Positions 12,201 through 21,638 of a stretch of 64,000 bases of DNA are shown piece after piece. The translations under genes were made by a program, and so were the position numbers. The stretch lies in NCBI GenBank assembly GCA_036873755.1, contig JAVTVY010025205.1, positions 42,071-106,070 of the forward strand. The letters are read 5' to 3'. Every line of letters begins with the position of its first letter. The stretch's first letter is position 1. The notes below the pieces were generated by a model, which did not search any database, had not been told where the DNA came from, and saw only the letters and a program-made list of their open reading frames with translations. This DNA is from Hanleya hanleyi. Lineage: Eukaryota > Mollusca > Polyplacophora > Lepidopleurida > Hanleyidae.

Positions 12201-15200
12201 GTTGGTGGCGTTGGTGGTGGCGTTGGTGGTGGTGTTGGTGGTATGAGTGTGGGTGTGTGGCGGTATTATTGGTGTGTGCTGGTGTCTGTACATATATAGA
12301 TTAACTCGTGCCCTCATCATTCCATATGTATGGACGACTAATCAAAATTTCGCTACCACTCGTACTGATGACGTCACCAATGACGTCACAGATGCTGTAG
12401 ACATCCCGCAAATCGTGGGAAAAAATTGGCACTGAGCCAATTATAAAACATGTTCTTTCGCTACTACTCGTACTGATGACGTCACCGATGACGTCACAGA
12501 TACTGTGGACATCCCTCAAATGGAGTTTACACCCCGAGAACTGCAAGATGACACTTCCCACGACGCATTCGGACCAAGGATGGTCAATCCCTACATCATA
12601 GAACAAACGGTTCAGAGCGAACATGGCCGAAGATAGGACTTTCTGAAATGGCGACTTCTGATTGGACAGCCGAGAATACATCTAACGGGCAAGAACGAGT
12701 ATGACAGGACCAAATGGTGGCCTCTGATTGGACAAGAGACTTCTTGAATTGCAAACCTACCCAACGCGGCTCCCCCAGCGTGGGTATGATGTAACATTGG
12801 GGAGAATAAACTATATGAAAAAAACTTGTTGTTGTTCTCTCATCCTTGTTGTTGTTGTTGTTCTCTCTTCGGTCACCGCATGCATGCGCCAATTACCAGT
12901 ATTCGAGTTGTCAGAGCATTTCCATCATAGCTCTCTAGATTTGTATCTAATACCGCTTATGCCGGTGCTAGGGGCCGTGTGGTCATATCATCCAAGTTGC
13001 CACATGAACAGGTACAATAAAAGCGTACCTGAGATACAACACATATCACGAATCGTTAGATTCTTGGTATGTGCTTTAGAATAGGTTAACCAGAAGACTA
13101 TTCTGTGGAGTCATGTGACGCAGTCAGTATGTCGGCACCTCTTCCCACTTCCCTTATATGTGTTGTAATATATCATGGCGTCAAGGTGTTAGGCTAGGGT
13201 GTAACGACGGGCATTGACGGGCGTCACTGCATTTCGGTGTATTGGGGTCTAGAAAAAATGAGAGCTTTTGGGCTAATTCACCAGGGCGTTGAAGCGTTGA
13301 GCTTGGCGTTGGCGAGCGTTGCTACAAGATGCCACTTCACACGACGCATTCGGACTAAGGATGGTCCATTTCTACACCAAATACATTCCTTCACTGCCCT
13401 AAAATGGCCGCTTTACTTACTACACCCAACTGCGCATGCGCAGATTGACGCGACTTGCAATAAAAACACGCCATTCTGACTCTATCCCACACAAGCTTCA
13501 CTTTGACACCTCCCACAACCCATTTGGACCACTAGTGGTCCATATCGGCCCCAAAAGGTCTATTTCCATACTACAGCCTGCCTGCGCATGCGCAGAATGA
13601 CGATATTTCTACCCCACATCCACCCAGTCGGATGCTCCCTCACGTGCGCTTCACATTGATACCTCAGTCGACTCCAACCGACCAATAGTGGCCCACCTAA
13701 ACCTCAAACCGTCTATTTCCATTCCCTTTTCCCACAATTCCCTCTCTGCGCATGCGCAGAATGTTGAACACGAACGACACACTTGTCCAGGTGGATGCTC
13801 CTTCACGAATACGTCACAACGATACCTCATAAGACTCCATCGGCTCACTAGGGGCTCATCTCGACACCAAAACGTCTATTTCCATACCCTTTTCCCACAA
13901 TTCCCTGTCTGCGGACAACACGGACAACACACTAGTCCAGCCGGATGCCCCCTCACGGCTGCTTTACATTGATGCCTCACTCAACCCCATTGGACCATTA
14001 GTGGTCCACCTAGACCCCAAAACGTCTATTTTCATACCCTTTGTCGACTGCGCATGCGCAGAATGACGTCAGTTCCACGTCAGAATGGTGACAACGCCCG
14101 AGCCACTAGTCCAGTCAGAGGCCCCCTCATGACTGCTTTACATTGATGCTTCACTCAACCCCATTGGACCATTAGTGGTCCACCTAGACCCCAAAACGTC
14201 TATTTTCATACCCTTTGTCTACTGCGCATGCGCAGAATGACGTCAGTTCCACGTCATACTAGTTCAGACGGATGCCCCCTCACATATGCTTCACATTGAT
14301 ACCTCATTTGACTCCATAGGACCACGAGTGGCCCACCTCGACCCCAAAATGTCTATTTCCATACCCTTTTCCCACAATTCCCTGTCTGCGCATGCGCAGA
14401 ATGGGGACAACGCCCGAGCCACTAGTTCAGTCAGATGCCCCCTCACATAGGCTTCACATTGATACCTCATACGACTCCATCGGTCCATTAGGGGCTCCCC
14501 TAGATCCCAAAACGTCTATTTCCATACCCTTTTCCCACAATTCCCTGTTTGCGCATGCGCAGAATGTTGACAACGACCGAGACACTAGTCCAGTCAGATG
14601 CCCCCTTACCTAGGCTTCACATTGATACCTCATACGACTCCATCGGCCCATTAGGGGCTCCCCTCGACCCCAAAACGTCTATTTCCATACCCTTGGTCCA
14701 CCGCGCATGCGCAGAATGACGCTAGTTCAACCCCCACACCCAGCTCATCAGATGCCCCTTTACGAAGGCTTCACATTGATACCTCACTCAACTCCATCGG
14801 CCCATTAGTGGCTCCCCTCGGTCCCAAAACGTCTATTTCCATACCCTTTGTCTACCGCGCATACGCAGAATGACGATATTTCAACCCCACACCCTGCCCA
14901 TCAGATGCCCCTTCACGAATGCTTCACATTGATACCACATAGGACCCAATCGGACCATCCATACCCCTTACAGGCATTTTCCCGTATTGATTTAACATGC
15001 AAATGTTCGAATCAGGGCAGATAACCCGGCATCTGACAAAAATCACAAAAGTGCATCAAGAGTTACCTCCCCATTGCAACTCTTCTGTGTTGGAGGTAGT
15101 TTTCCTCCCCATCGACCAAGTACCCCCTTAAATTTTACCCGGTGGGGACAAAAATGTTGGCATCCAGCCAATGCTGATGCAATCCATAACCTTGAGCTGG

Positions 15201-18200
15201 TGGCGCCCCCTGTCGGATGCAAGAGTTACCTCCCCCGGCAAAAGGGGACCTTTTTTGCGGCGGACATACTACTGAACTACCAGCAATGGTTTCACAGTCC
15301 CGTCAGACGATTGCGTCGTGCCCAACATGGGTAGTCCGACACGCAGCCCTACAAGAGATTTTATAATACTGATTTCTATTGAATGAAGGGTCTGCCATTT
15401 TAACCGAACGTGGAGAATGTAGCGGTAGTGATTTTTCATTGGCGAAAGAATTTTAACATGGCGGGAAATTTGTCTTCTCGGCCGTTTCGGAAAAGCTGTG
15501 AGAATGCGCGAATAAACTACCCAGGGAAAGTTTAGAACGGATTTCAAGTCCGAGATTTGATGAAAGATGGGTTTCATTATTTAAAGTAGACAAAATGGCG
15601 TATAAAGTATCGTTTTTTGACTGCCGAACATAACGGTTAAACGCGCAGACCCTACATTCAATAGAAATCAGTATCATCAAATATCTTGTAGGGCTGCGTG
15701 TCGGACTAAACATGGGAGGGGGGTATTTGTCGGTCAAAAAAGTAGAACGTGATTTTTGGCACTTCAGAATTATATGTGCGCGAAATTTATGACAGTTTTC
15801 AACTTTGAAGCTTTGTTTTAAAAGATTCTGCGAAAGAGGTAATAGCCACGTCAATCACATCAATATCCATCTAAAAGTTCAACCTTAGCTTTCGTGTAGG
15901 AGCAACGTCAGGATTTCAGAAATAAAAACCGAGTGTTCCAATTATTCATTCTTTTAACTCACCGGCAAACTTGTGTGTAACAGTTTTATTCTTGAAAACG
16001 GCTAAACAATTAGGGTTTTCGAAATTAATAGGAGAGACGAATTATAAAACAGATTACCGAATTCAAGGATTTGCATCTCACCAAATTTAGGAAAAAATAA
16101 TTATTGAACATTATCGATTCTTTCTCTGGGTGAGATTAATTTTGATGAGTAAATGTTTGCTTAGGTGAAACTTTATCCTTCAAAATCTTAATCTGCGTAG
16201 AATAATTTTGGCCTGATTGAGTTGGTCATTCACACATGTGAGTCGCGATCAGTGCGGGGTGGATCAGTATCAGTTAATAGTTTTAATCTGTTATCGCTTT
16301 AATTCCATTATTTGATTTCTCCAGTTTTATAAATAAACAATTTTTTTCTTGAAAACTATTAAGCATGGGGATTCGAAATTTGGCATGGTAGTTTTGAATT
16401 GGGTAAAGAAAATAGCAGTGCTTCAGTTTTACAAATAATATTCTGGTTGCTTCGATATTGATATTTGGACTGTGACATCTAATTTTGCTTATTTGAAGAA
16501 AAAAAGTATAAAATTCCACAGGAACTAATCCAAGCAAATATACGAAAAATTGAGACATCATTATAACGCTGAAGGTGTGTTTCACAGTTGAATTCTAATT
16601 CTTCTAATCCTAATTCTGTCCGCATCATAACATTCTCCATAATGCAGGTCTGTATATTCCGTACCACCGTACCAGGCCCTGCAGACTGATTAGGGTTGTA
16701 TATGGTATTACTGGTACTGTCCGTTTAAAATATCAGTCAATGAACGGACGGCGTTTTGAGGGCAATACGAACCCTTCGTGGGCCCTCGGTATATTTAGAT
16801 GAAGACCCAGTTTATGCGGAGAACAAGCTGGAGGACAAACTCTTTGAAGCTCGAGAGGAAACTACATTGGGGCGTCTGTTAACTCAAATTACTCACGGAT
16901 ACGAACATCTGACTTCAAAGCAACCAGAAGGAGAAGAAATACACGACACATTGCCTGACTCTTCATTCGTTCCAATATGGGTATGTTCGGAGAGGTAATA
17001 AGTTCACGAATGCGCCCGAACTACTTCCGATTAAAGTGGCTGATATTCGTTGTGGTGTATAAGATATCTGTCATGGCTTAGATTTGATAGACGAACCATG
17101 AATTGGGATGATGCAAACGATCAAGCCCCAATGAAAGGCGACCTCGTCTGTGGTAACCAGTCAGGCTGCTGAAATTGTCAGCCAATATAATTCGAATTCA
17201 GTCCACATTGGCAGCGAAACGCTATGATGGCCGATACCTGTCTACTGTATGACATAGGAGAGACAATATGACATAGGATAGACAACCAGTCTAGTCATGG
17301 CTCGGCTTTGTCAGACGAACTATGACTAGAGATGGTGCCAGTATGTTTCTGCTAGTGAAAAAGCGCCCGCTTAAGGGCAAAACTTGTATGATTAGCTGTC
17401 AGAAGGAAAGCTAATCACAATATAGAACCCGACTGTCACGAGTCTGAATCTCTCCAGTAGATCATTAATAATGGGATTACAAACCTTTTAAGATAGGCAT
17501 GGCGTAGTTGAATATTCCCACGATGCCAGTTCGGAAGAGACTGCCGAGCTTCAGCTGGACATAGCACAGGGGGATACATATTAACACTGCTAAGGTGTAG
17601 TAGGCCACCAGAAATAAACCTGAAATGGATGAAAGGTACAAAAGAGGACATGATCTTATCGTTTTGACTATATATTATCAACAGTAAACACGAAAATTTT
17701 CGTCTCATAACAGGGTAAACCAAACTTGAGATGAGATTCTCGTTCAACTCAATTAAAGTTGACAATTCCCTTGACTTCCAAACCAAAGTTGAGACCCTTA
17801 CCCAACTGAATTATCAAAGTTGATAATACCTCTATAACCAACGTTGATACTCTCATTCAACTCAATTATCAAACTTGAAGCTCCTCCTTATCCCAAAGAA
17901 ACAAAGTCGAGGTTTCATTTACCTATGGTACAAAAGTTGACAGTTACCTTTAAGTCTATAACCAAAGTTGAGACTCTCATTCAACTCAAATACTAAACTT
18001 GAGAATCCCATTTATCTCAAGAACAAAGGCCGAGACTCTTAATCAACTCAATTACCAAAGTTGACATTTCCCTTCAAATGTATAACCAGATTTGAGAAAC
18101 CCGTTCAACTCCATTGCCAAAGCTGGTAAGTTCCTTAGATATATCGATCACATACAAGAGACATTTACGTGTACATTATATCACGAGTTCAAGAAGTAAC

Positions 18201-21200
18201 ACAAAGTTGACAATTTCCGTTACTGATATAACCAGACATGACACACTCATTCAACTCAATTACCAAAGCTGACAATTCTAATTAACTCCGTAACCACAGA
18301 TGAGATTATCGTTCAACTCATTTAATAAAGTTGGCAATTGCCTTGAAAGCTGTAACCAAAGTTGATACTCTCGTTTAATTCAATTGCCAAATTTGAGAAT
18401 TCTCGTAAACTCTATAACCAAAGTTGAGACCCTAATTCAACTCAATTACCAAACTTGAAAATCCCCTTTATCTCAAGAACCAAAGTAGACTTCCATTTAA
18501 CACAATGACCGAAGTTGACAATTCCAAGTTGATCTCCCTTTAATTCTGTAACGAAATTTGAGACTCTCAATCGACTCAGTTATCAAAGTTTATAATTCCC
18601 TTTAACTCCATAACCAAAGCCAACACTTTCATTCAACTTAATTACCAAAATTCGATAATTCCCTTTATTTCAGCAACGAAAGTCGACACACTCTTTAGCT
18701 CAATTACCAACGTTAACATTTCCCTTTACAACCATATTTGAGACTCTCATTCGAGTAAATCATCAAAGCTGAGACTCTCCTTTATCTCAAGAACCAAAGT
18801 TGAGTCTTTCATTTACATCTATTACCAAAGTTGACAATTCCCTTTCAGTCTATAACCAAAGTTAAAATTCTCAATCAAATGATTACCAAAGTTAACAAGT
18901 CACTCTACCTCCATAATAACTCTATTACCAAAGTTGACAAGTCCCTTCAAAGACATAACCAAAGTTGAGACTCTCGTTCAACTCAATTACCAAATTTGAC
19001 AAGTCCCTCCAAAGACATAACCAAAGTTGAAACTCTCGTTCAACTCAATTACCGAACTTGACAATTCCCACTCAACTCAATTACCAAGTTGATAATTCCT
19101 TTATCTCAAGAACCAAACTGGACACCCTCATTCATGCTCAATTACCAAAGTTGACATTTCCCTTTGCAACTGAATTGGAGAATCTTATTCAACTAAAATA
19201 TCAAAGTTAACAATTCCCTTCACCGCTATAGCCAATGTTTATACTCTCCTTTAAGTCCATAACCAGAAGTGAGATTCTCATTCAACTCAATTATCAAACT
19301 TAACAGTCTTCTTTATCACAAGAACAAACGCTGTGACTCTCAATCAACTCAGTTACAAAAGTTGACGATTCTCTTTAAAGATATAATCAAAGTTGAGACG
19401 CTTGTTCAACTCAATTACCAAAGTTAATAATTCCCTAAAACTCAATAACCAAAGTTGACACTCTCTTTCACCTTAATTATAATTAAAAAATTGACAATTT
19501 TCTTTAACTCTGTGACCAAAGTCGAAAATTCCCTCAATCTGATTATAACTAGACCTGAAAATAACGCTGACATCTGACATGTCGCTGGTTTTAGATCTGA
19601 ATCCAGGGACGGGGTTTTCGTGTTCACAAAGGCCAAGCTATCGGAAGATCAAGGTCATGTGCATGCATATCATGGAAGCCGCTAGTGTCACCCGTCTGAC
19701 TTGTAGCGTTCTAAACGTGTGATTTACAGTGTAGAACCAAAGTTGACTCTATCGTGAACGCTTCAACTCAGTTATCAAGATGACAATCCCCTTTTAACTC
19801 TATAACTAAAGTCGAGAATCTTCTTCAACTCAGTTACCAAAGTTGATAACCTCCTTTATCTTCAAAACCAAAGTCCGGAATCCTCTTCAACTCAAAATAC
19901 CAAAGTTGTCATTTCCATCGAACTCAATTTCAACCAACAGGACTGCTATAATCGCTGTTTAGCAGCGAGAGAGAGTAGAGCCTAATAAGTTAGAAGTGGT
20001 GTGTCGGCTCCCAGGTGATTGACGAGGTAATTAATTGTACGGTTACCTTTTTGTCTGGAATCTATTGCTGGCTCATTACCTGGTAGCGTGCCTCGTTATA
20101 CGGTTTATGCGTGGGACAGATCGATAACCCAGAACAGCACGACATATTCCAAGTCATCATGACCTAACCTTAACAGGGCGCTGTACTTGTGCAAAAATAA
20201 TTTATCGAGCCGATATTGTTTTGTTTTTAAATGCCACATTTGTATTTACCAGGGCACTTACGACTGGTTCATTCGGTTGGTTAACTAAATGATATCATAT
20301 TTCAACTCACGTAAATATTCATGTCATCCGCAAGGCATTTAATATTGTTTTATGTATTTTTATATCAATATTGATTTGAGAACCAGTGACATGGCATGCC
20401 TGATGTACTCGAGGCCTACATCTTCGTGCCCTGATAAATCCAAACATGATACCGGTATTGAATATTCTGATATATATATATCTCCAATATCGGTACATAT
20501 CAGAATTATGAAATACCATGTTGGAGCTGCATATCGGATTATATGAGCTGGAGCACTTAATTCAGGCTAGCCATGATCACTCATCCACTCCATAGACTTT
20601 CTTAAAGTGAACGTAACGCACCTGGGACCTTAGATTTCTCGGAATCATAAAACCCTTAATAGCCAAAGGCTAGAGAAAAGCCTGGTTTTAGTGAAGATGA
20701 TGTTTCAGCGGAGTTCAGTATCACATAAAATGTAGAGAATTACACAAAGAAGGCTATTCCGACATTAACATTATTGAACACTGTTGACCGCTTCTCTCTT
20801 TCAAAATTATAGTTTGTTTATTATATTCGTCTATATGTATATATGGATCATTTGGGAGTTTATATATGACGAGCGTTAAAATTTTGTGTGGATGCTATGG
20901 TGATAGTCTGTGTGTCGGGTTTGAGGAGATGTCTTCAGAGGGTTCAATCTCGCTTAGACCATCCATTCAGCATGGGTTGGGTAATATAAGGTACCGAATG
21001 ACTGGCCAGATATCCATTTGCATCCTTAATGATTTAGCCAGTTTAAAGGCCGAAGCATCGGTCTCCGGTCGGCAAGGCGTCCGCCGCGGGTCCATCGATC
21101 GATATTTAGAATGGCTAATAGCATTGTACCGATCTTTTATCGGAGCCCGGTGACTCATCGCTTCTTCCCGCGAATCCAGATTTTCTCGGCATATGCCCTG

Positions 21201-21638
21201 GAATTCATCCACAATTCGAGCTCTTCAGTGGTTTGCTAAATAAACCCATACAATATTCGCAATAATAACGAATCCACCAATATTTGCTCTGATAACTTAC
21301 ATTTCGATTGGCATGGAATGGAATGCCCTCTTCCTCCACCCTCTCTCTTTTGAGTCCCTCCATAAGAATATCATTTATATTTCAATGGCAAGACATTTCG
21401 CATTCCCTTGTGGCAACGAATATATATGATGGCATACCGCTCTATAATTAGAACAGTTGATATTGAATTGCATAAATATTGAATCACAATTGCATATGAA
21501 TGAAGGTTTCTCACCCGTGTGTCGATGAACGTAGTCCGGTAGGTAGGTAAATCCACTAAAACCAACTGTATACAAAGAAATACAGAAAAACTGAAGTACC
21601 GACCATCTCGCGTTCTTCACTACTGTTTCCGTTGCCAT
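3015..21638 (-). CDS. SLC6-like (neurotransmitter:sodium symporter family) transporter, N-terminal exons; 3' part off window
   Basis: Five minus-strand exons at 21638-21515, 17619-17485, 8310-8169, 6817-6338 and 3200-3015 read as the first half of an SLC6-type carrier. The first four join with matching phases (1, 1 and 2) and consensus GT-AG borders. Order: a short N-terminus with the Arg-Trp pair before TM1 (NARWSVLQFF), TM1, TM2 (CIPLCYVQLKLGSLF), TM3 (ISYALYYVV) ending in a PYPWT segment typical of the start of extracellular loop 2, a very long Cys-rich loop 2, then a TM5-like exon (IVYFLCPVSLILL). A TM4 exon between 6338 and 3200 was not found. Family members couple Na+/Cl- gradients to uptake of amines or amino acids across the plasma membrane. 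The canonical TM1 NVWRFP motif is replaced by SGFTYLPDY, so this is a divergent member. Substrate is unknown, and pseudogene status cannot be excluded. Confidence 0.68.
3272..4167. mobile_element. Inverted-repeat DNA element with about 80-bp terminal repeats (outer of a nested pair)
   Basis: Positions 3272-3350 are repeated in inverted orientation at 4082-4167. Shared blocks include CATATAGTATAA, AAATACTGGTCCTAGG, CTGGTGAAAAC and CAGACTCCTACTTG. The 896-bp span between the outer ends has no transposase and looks like a non-autonomous element. A target duplication was not evident. It sits in an intron of the SLC6-like gene and contains a second, different inverted-repeat element. Confidence 0.75.
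3416..4062. mobile_element. Inner inverted-repeat element with TGTCACACTC ends
   Basis: The ends CCTGTCACACTCTACTGCGA and, inverted at about 4040-4062, CACTGTCACACTCACCCGCG form an imperfect terminal repeat. The inner left side carries many CTGCGCTCTCA-like subterminal copies (3560-3720), as seen where transposases bind. An open stretch from about 3761 reads MPKTKKSAARGKVPVS followed by an RGRGRGRG tract, a basic AT-hook-like N-terminus that may be a captured or residual coding piece. The superfamily is uncertain, possibly PIF/Harbinger-like. Confidence 0.6.
4168..5185. other. Intronic sequence, no confident gene
   Basis: On the minus strand, 4287-4640 is open and includes a hydrophobic run (LGEHKLIILLLMLYAASVTL) that is tempting as the missing TM4. 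The available splice sites do not give the phases needed on either side, so it is not called. Nothing else is recognisable. Confidence 0.4.
5186..5460 (-). mobile_element. Short DNA transposon remnant, Harbinger-like
   Basis: Inverted ends TACACCGGACGCGGTGAAGC (left) and TACACCGGACGTGGCAAGCG (right, on the minus strand) bound about 275 bp. The minus strand inside reads NVNEDEEELFLLLLVNRRRK. This acidic-leucine-basic stretch resembles the N-terminus of PIF/Harbinger-type nucleases in invertebrates. It appears to be an internally deleted copy. The superfamily call rests on this short similarity only. Confidence 0.55.
5461..6337. other. Intronic sequence, nothing recognised
   Basis: AT-rich unique sequence lies between the Harbinger-like remnant and exon D. 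Open frames are short and have no supporting splice pattern. The missing TM4 exon would be expected here or between 3200 and 5185. Confidence 0.5.
6338..6817 (-). CDS. SLC6-like exon D (long cysteine-rich extracellular loop 2)
   Basis: This 480-bp exon enters in phase 2 after TTTCAG and ends at AA|GTGAGT. It encodes about 160 residues without a membrane segment, with eight cysteines (last cluster CTNQCSQNYICE) and sequons NGT and NFT. It ends GVMYFMSPGQKYFK, placed like the EYFW...VL segment that closes EL2 in SLC6 carriers. A typical EL2 is far shorter and has one disulphide, so this expanded domain is unusual. A mis-called retained intron is unlikely because the whole length is open. Confidence 0.6.
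7107..7290. repeat. 80-bp tandem duplication, about 2.3 copies
   Basis: The block GTGGATTAATTTCAAATCCA...GGGGACAAATTCA...AAATTAAAGCATCTGTA begins at about 7112 and again at about 7192. A third partial copy begins at about 7272. It lies in the intron between exons C and D. The remaining intron sequence (6818-7106 and 7291-8168) shows nothing recognisable. Confidence 0.85.
8169..8310 (-). CDS. SLC6-like exon C (TM3 and start of extracellular loop 2)
   Basis: This 142-bp exon runs from TTTTCAG to GTGAGA and is phase-compatible with exon B (G|GT). It encodes a helix SAIALLSVSYIRVLVRGVDI followed by SYALYYVVRSLKQPYPWT, with an N-x-S/T sequon (NST) at the end. The aromatic YALYY and the P-W-T landmark fit the TM3-to-EL2 transition of SLC6 proteins. 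The exon lies only about 150 bp from the left end of the foldback element. Confidence 0.72.
8770..10640. repeat. Tandem array in left foldback arm, one GCGCATGCGC-type site per unit
   Basis: Twelve or so units of about 150-165 bp each contain GGTATCAATGTGAAGC, a GGGGGCATC block, CTGCGCATGCGCAG or a one-base variant, and GGTATGGAAATAGACGTTTT. Nine units keep the exact GCGCATGCGC core. That palindrome equals the binding consensus of the transcription factor NRF-1. Open frames across the array change with each unit and are not genes. Confidence 0.9.
11240..11390. promoter_or_regulatory. Cluster of TGACGTCA sites in left foldback arm
   Basis: Four GTGACGTCAT motifs occur as two closely spaced pairs (about 11255-11275 and 11362-11383), each pair followed by CAGTACGAGT. 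TGACGTCA is the cyclic-AMP response element recognised by bZIP factors of the CREB/ATF class. The same block appears inverted in the right arm. Function is inferred from the motif only. Confidence 0.55.
11412..12010. repeat. Roughly 300-bp tandem duplication next to the palindrome centre
   Basis: Two consecutive copies (about 11412-11715 and 11716-12010) each run from TCGTCCAATA through TATATGTACAGACACCA. They then pass through a CACCACCAACGCCACC tract, the internal palindrome CGGGCGTTGACGGGCGTCAA and a GAGCTC-rich stretch, ending at the GTACCTGTG-TGCACCC segment. The right arm has only one copy. A CA microsatellite lies at about 11790-11812. Confidence 0.85.
12365..12505. promoter_or_regulatory. 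Cluster of TGACGTCA sites in right foldback arm
   Basis: This is the inverted counterpart of the left-arm cluster, with ACTCGTACTGATGACGTCAC and a second TGACGTCA in each of two pairs. Conservation of all four sites in both arms may simply reflect recent arm homogenisation. Confidence 0.55.
12874..13171. mobile_element. Insertion present only in the right foldback arm
   Basis: The left arm has ...TCGGTCTATATCATGG (reverse complement) uninterrupted, while the right arm has about 298 bp between TCGGTC and TATATCATGG. The last 160 bp of the insert (about 13009-13170) occur again at 22347-22508, so this is a dispersed element. That block contains an imperfect inverted pair TACAACACATAT / ATATGTGTTGTA at its ends. 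No coding capacity is seen. Confidence 0.75.
13400..14900. repeat. Tandem array in right foldback arm (inverted copy)
   Basis: This is the mirror image of the left-arm array: AAAACGTCTATTTCCATACC, CTGCGCATGCGCAG and GCTTCACATTGATACC recur in each unit of about 150-165 bp. At least eight units keep the exact GCGCATGCGC core. There are fewer units than on the left, showing that the arms have diverged in copy number. Confidence 0.9.
15332..15708. mobile_element. 377-bp inverted-repeat element with 8-bp target duplication (hAT-like MITE)
   Basis: Ends TAGTCCGACACGCAGCCCTA recur inverted and the similarity extends over about 65 bp at each end. The element is flanked by AACATGGG at 15324-15331 and 15709-15716, a perfect 8-bp target-site duplication. 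Eight-base duplications are typical of hAT elements and also of some Merlin and P families; the ends alone do not decide. There is no transposase, so it is non-autonomous. It inserted about 60 bp from the foldback's right end. Confidence 0.88.
15717..16798. other. Intronic AT-rich sequence, nothing recognised
   Basis: Unique sequence without splice-supported open frames. Short hydrophobic minus-strand frames at 16283-16667 look like chance. Confidence 0.5.
16799..16980 (+). CDS. Possible exon of an unidentified plus-strand gene
   Basis: After an acceptor-like TATATTTAG, 60 codons read DEDPVYAENKLEDKLFEARE and continue with TTLGRLLTQITHGYEHLTSK to FVPIW. They end exactly at a donor-like GTATGT. 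The composition (many charged residues, no low complexity) looks genuinely coding. No partner exon was found nearby and the family is not recognised. It lies within an intron of the minus-strand SLC6-like gene. It could be a nested gene or a pseudogene fragment. Confidence 0.35.
17485..17619 (-). CDS. SLC6-like exon B (TM2)
   Basis: This 135-bp exon is flanked by TTTCAG and GTTTGT. It enters in phase 1 and leaves in phase 1. It encodes LFLVAYYTLAVLICIPLCYV followed by QLKLGSLFRTGIVGIFNYAM. This matches the TM2 pattern of SLC6 carriers (aromatic-rich start, GIP/CIP turn, then E/Q-L-x-L-G near the cytoplasmic end). It is the most diagnostic segment of the locus. The usual ELALGQ is QLKLGS here. 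Confidence 0.75.
17690..19925. repeat. Degenerate 31-bp minisatellite, 2.2 kb
   Basis: Some seventy diverged copies share AACTCNATAACCAAAGTTGA, often alternating between an AATTACCAAAGTTGACAATTCC type and a TATAACCAAAGTTGAGACTCTC type. The working unit is therefore a 62-bp dimer. A short unique insert (about 19560-19735) interrupts it near the right end. It fills much of the intron between exons A and B of the SLC6-like gene. Confidence 0.88.
19926..21514. other. Intronic sequence, nothing recognised
   Basis: The open plus-strand frame at 20866-21153 has no splice context and no family resemblance. A TA-rich tract is present at about 20468-20482. No gene is supported. Confidence 0.45.
21515..21638 (-). 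CDS. SLC6-like exon A (N-terminus and TM1)
   Basis: Translation from an ATG at 21638 gives 41 codons plus one base: MATETVVKNARW, then a hydrophobic TM1 and SGFTYLPDYVHRHT. It ends at a GTGAG donor in phase 1. The R-W pair just before TM1 corresponds to the conserved intracellular-gate residues of SLC6 proteins. The reading frame stays open upstream, past an acceptor-like ACATTCAG at about 21654, so an additional upstream coding exon is possible and the start is provisional. Confidence 0.65.

Larger units (their letters stand above)
8464..15264. mobile_element. 6.8-kb foldback (giant palindrome) element
   Basis: The left arm (8464 to about 12010) recurs as a reverse complement on the right (about 12020-15264), with the centre near 12017. 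Outermost ends are GTCCACCGCAAAAAAGGTCC and, on the opposite strand, GTCCGCCGCAAAAAAGGTCC. Each arm has four blocks in mirrored order: a roughly 300-bp terminal block, a tandem array of about 150-165-bp units, a CRE-rich block, and a central GC-rich block. No transposase-like open frame is present, so this is a non-autonomous foldback-type element or an inverted duplication. Arms differ by a tandem duplication on the left, a roughly 300-bp insertion on the right and different array copy number. No clear target duplication was seen. It sits in an intron of the SLC6-like gene. Confidence 0.88.

Noticed and set aside
8978..14613. Open frames such as RRMVTTPEPLVQSDAPSHRL repeated through the foldback arms
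   Set aside because: They are the array unit read in one frame, appear in inverted form in both arms and lack starts, splice signals or family similarity.
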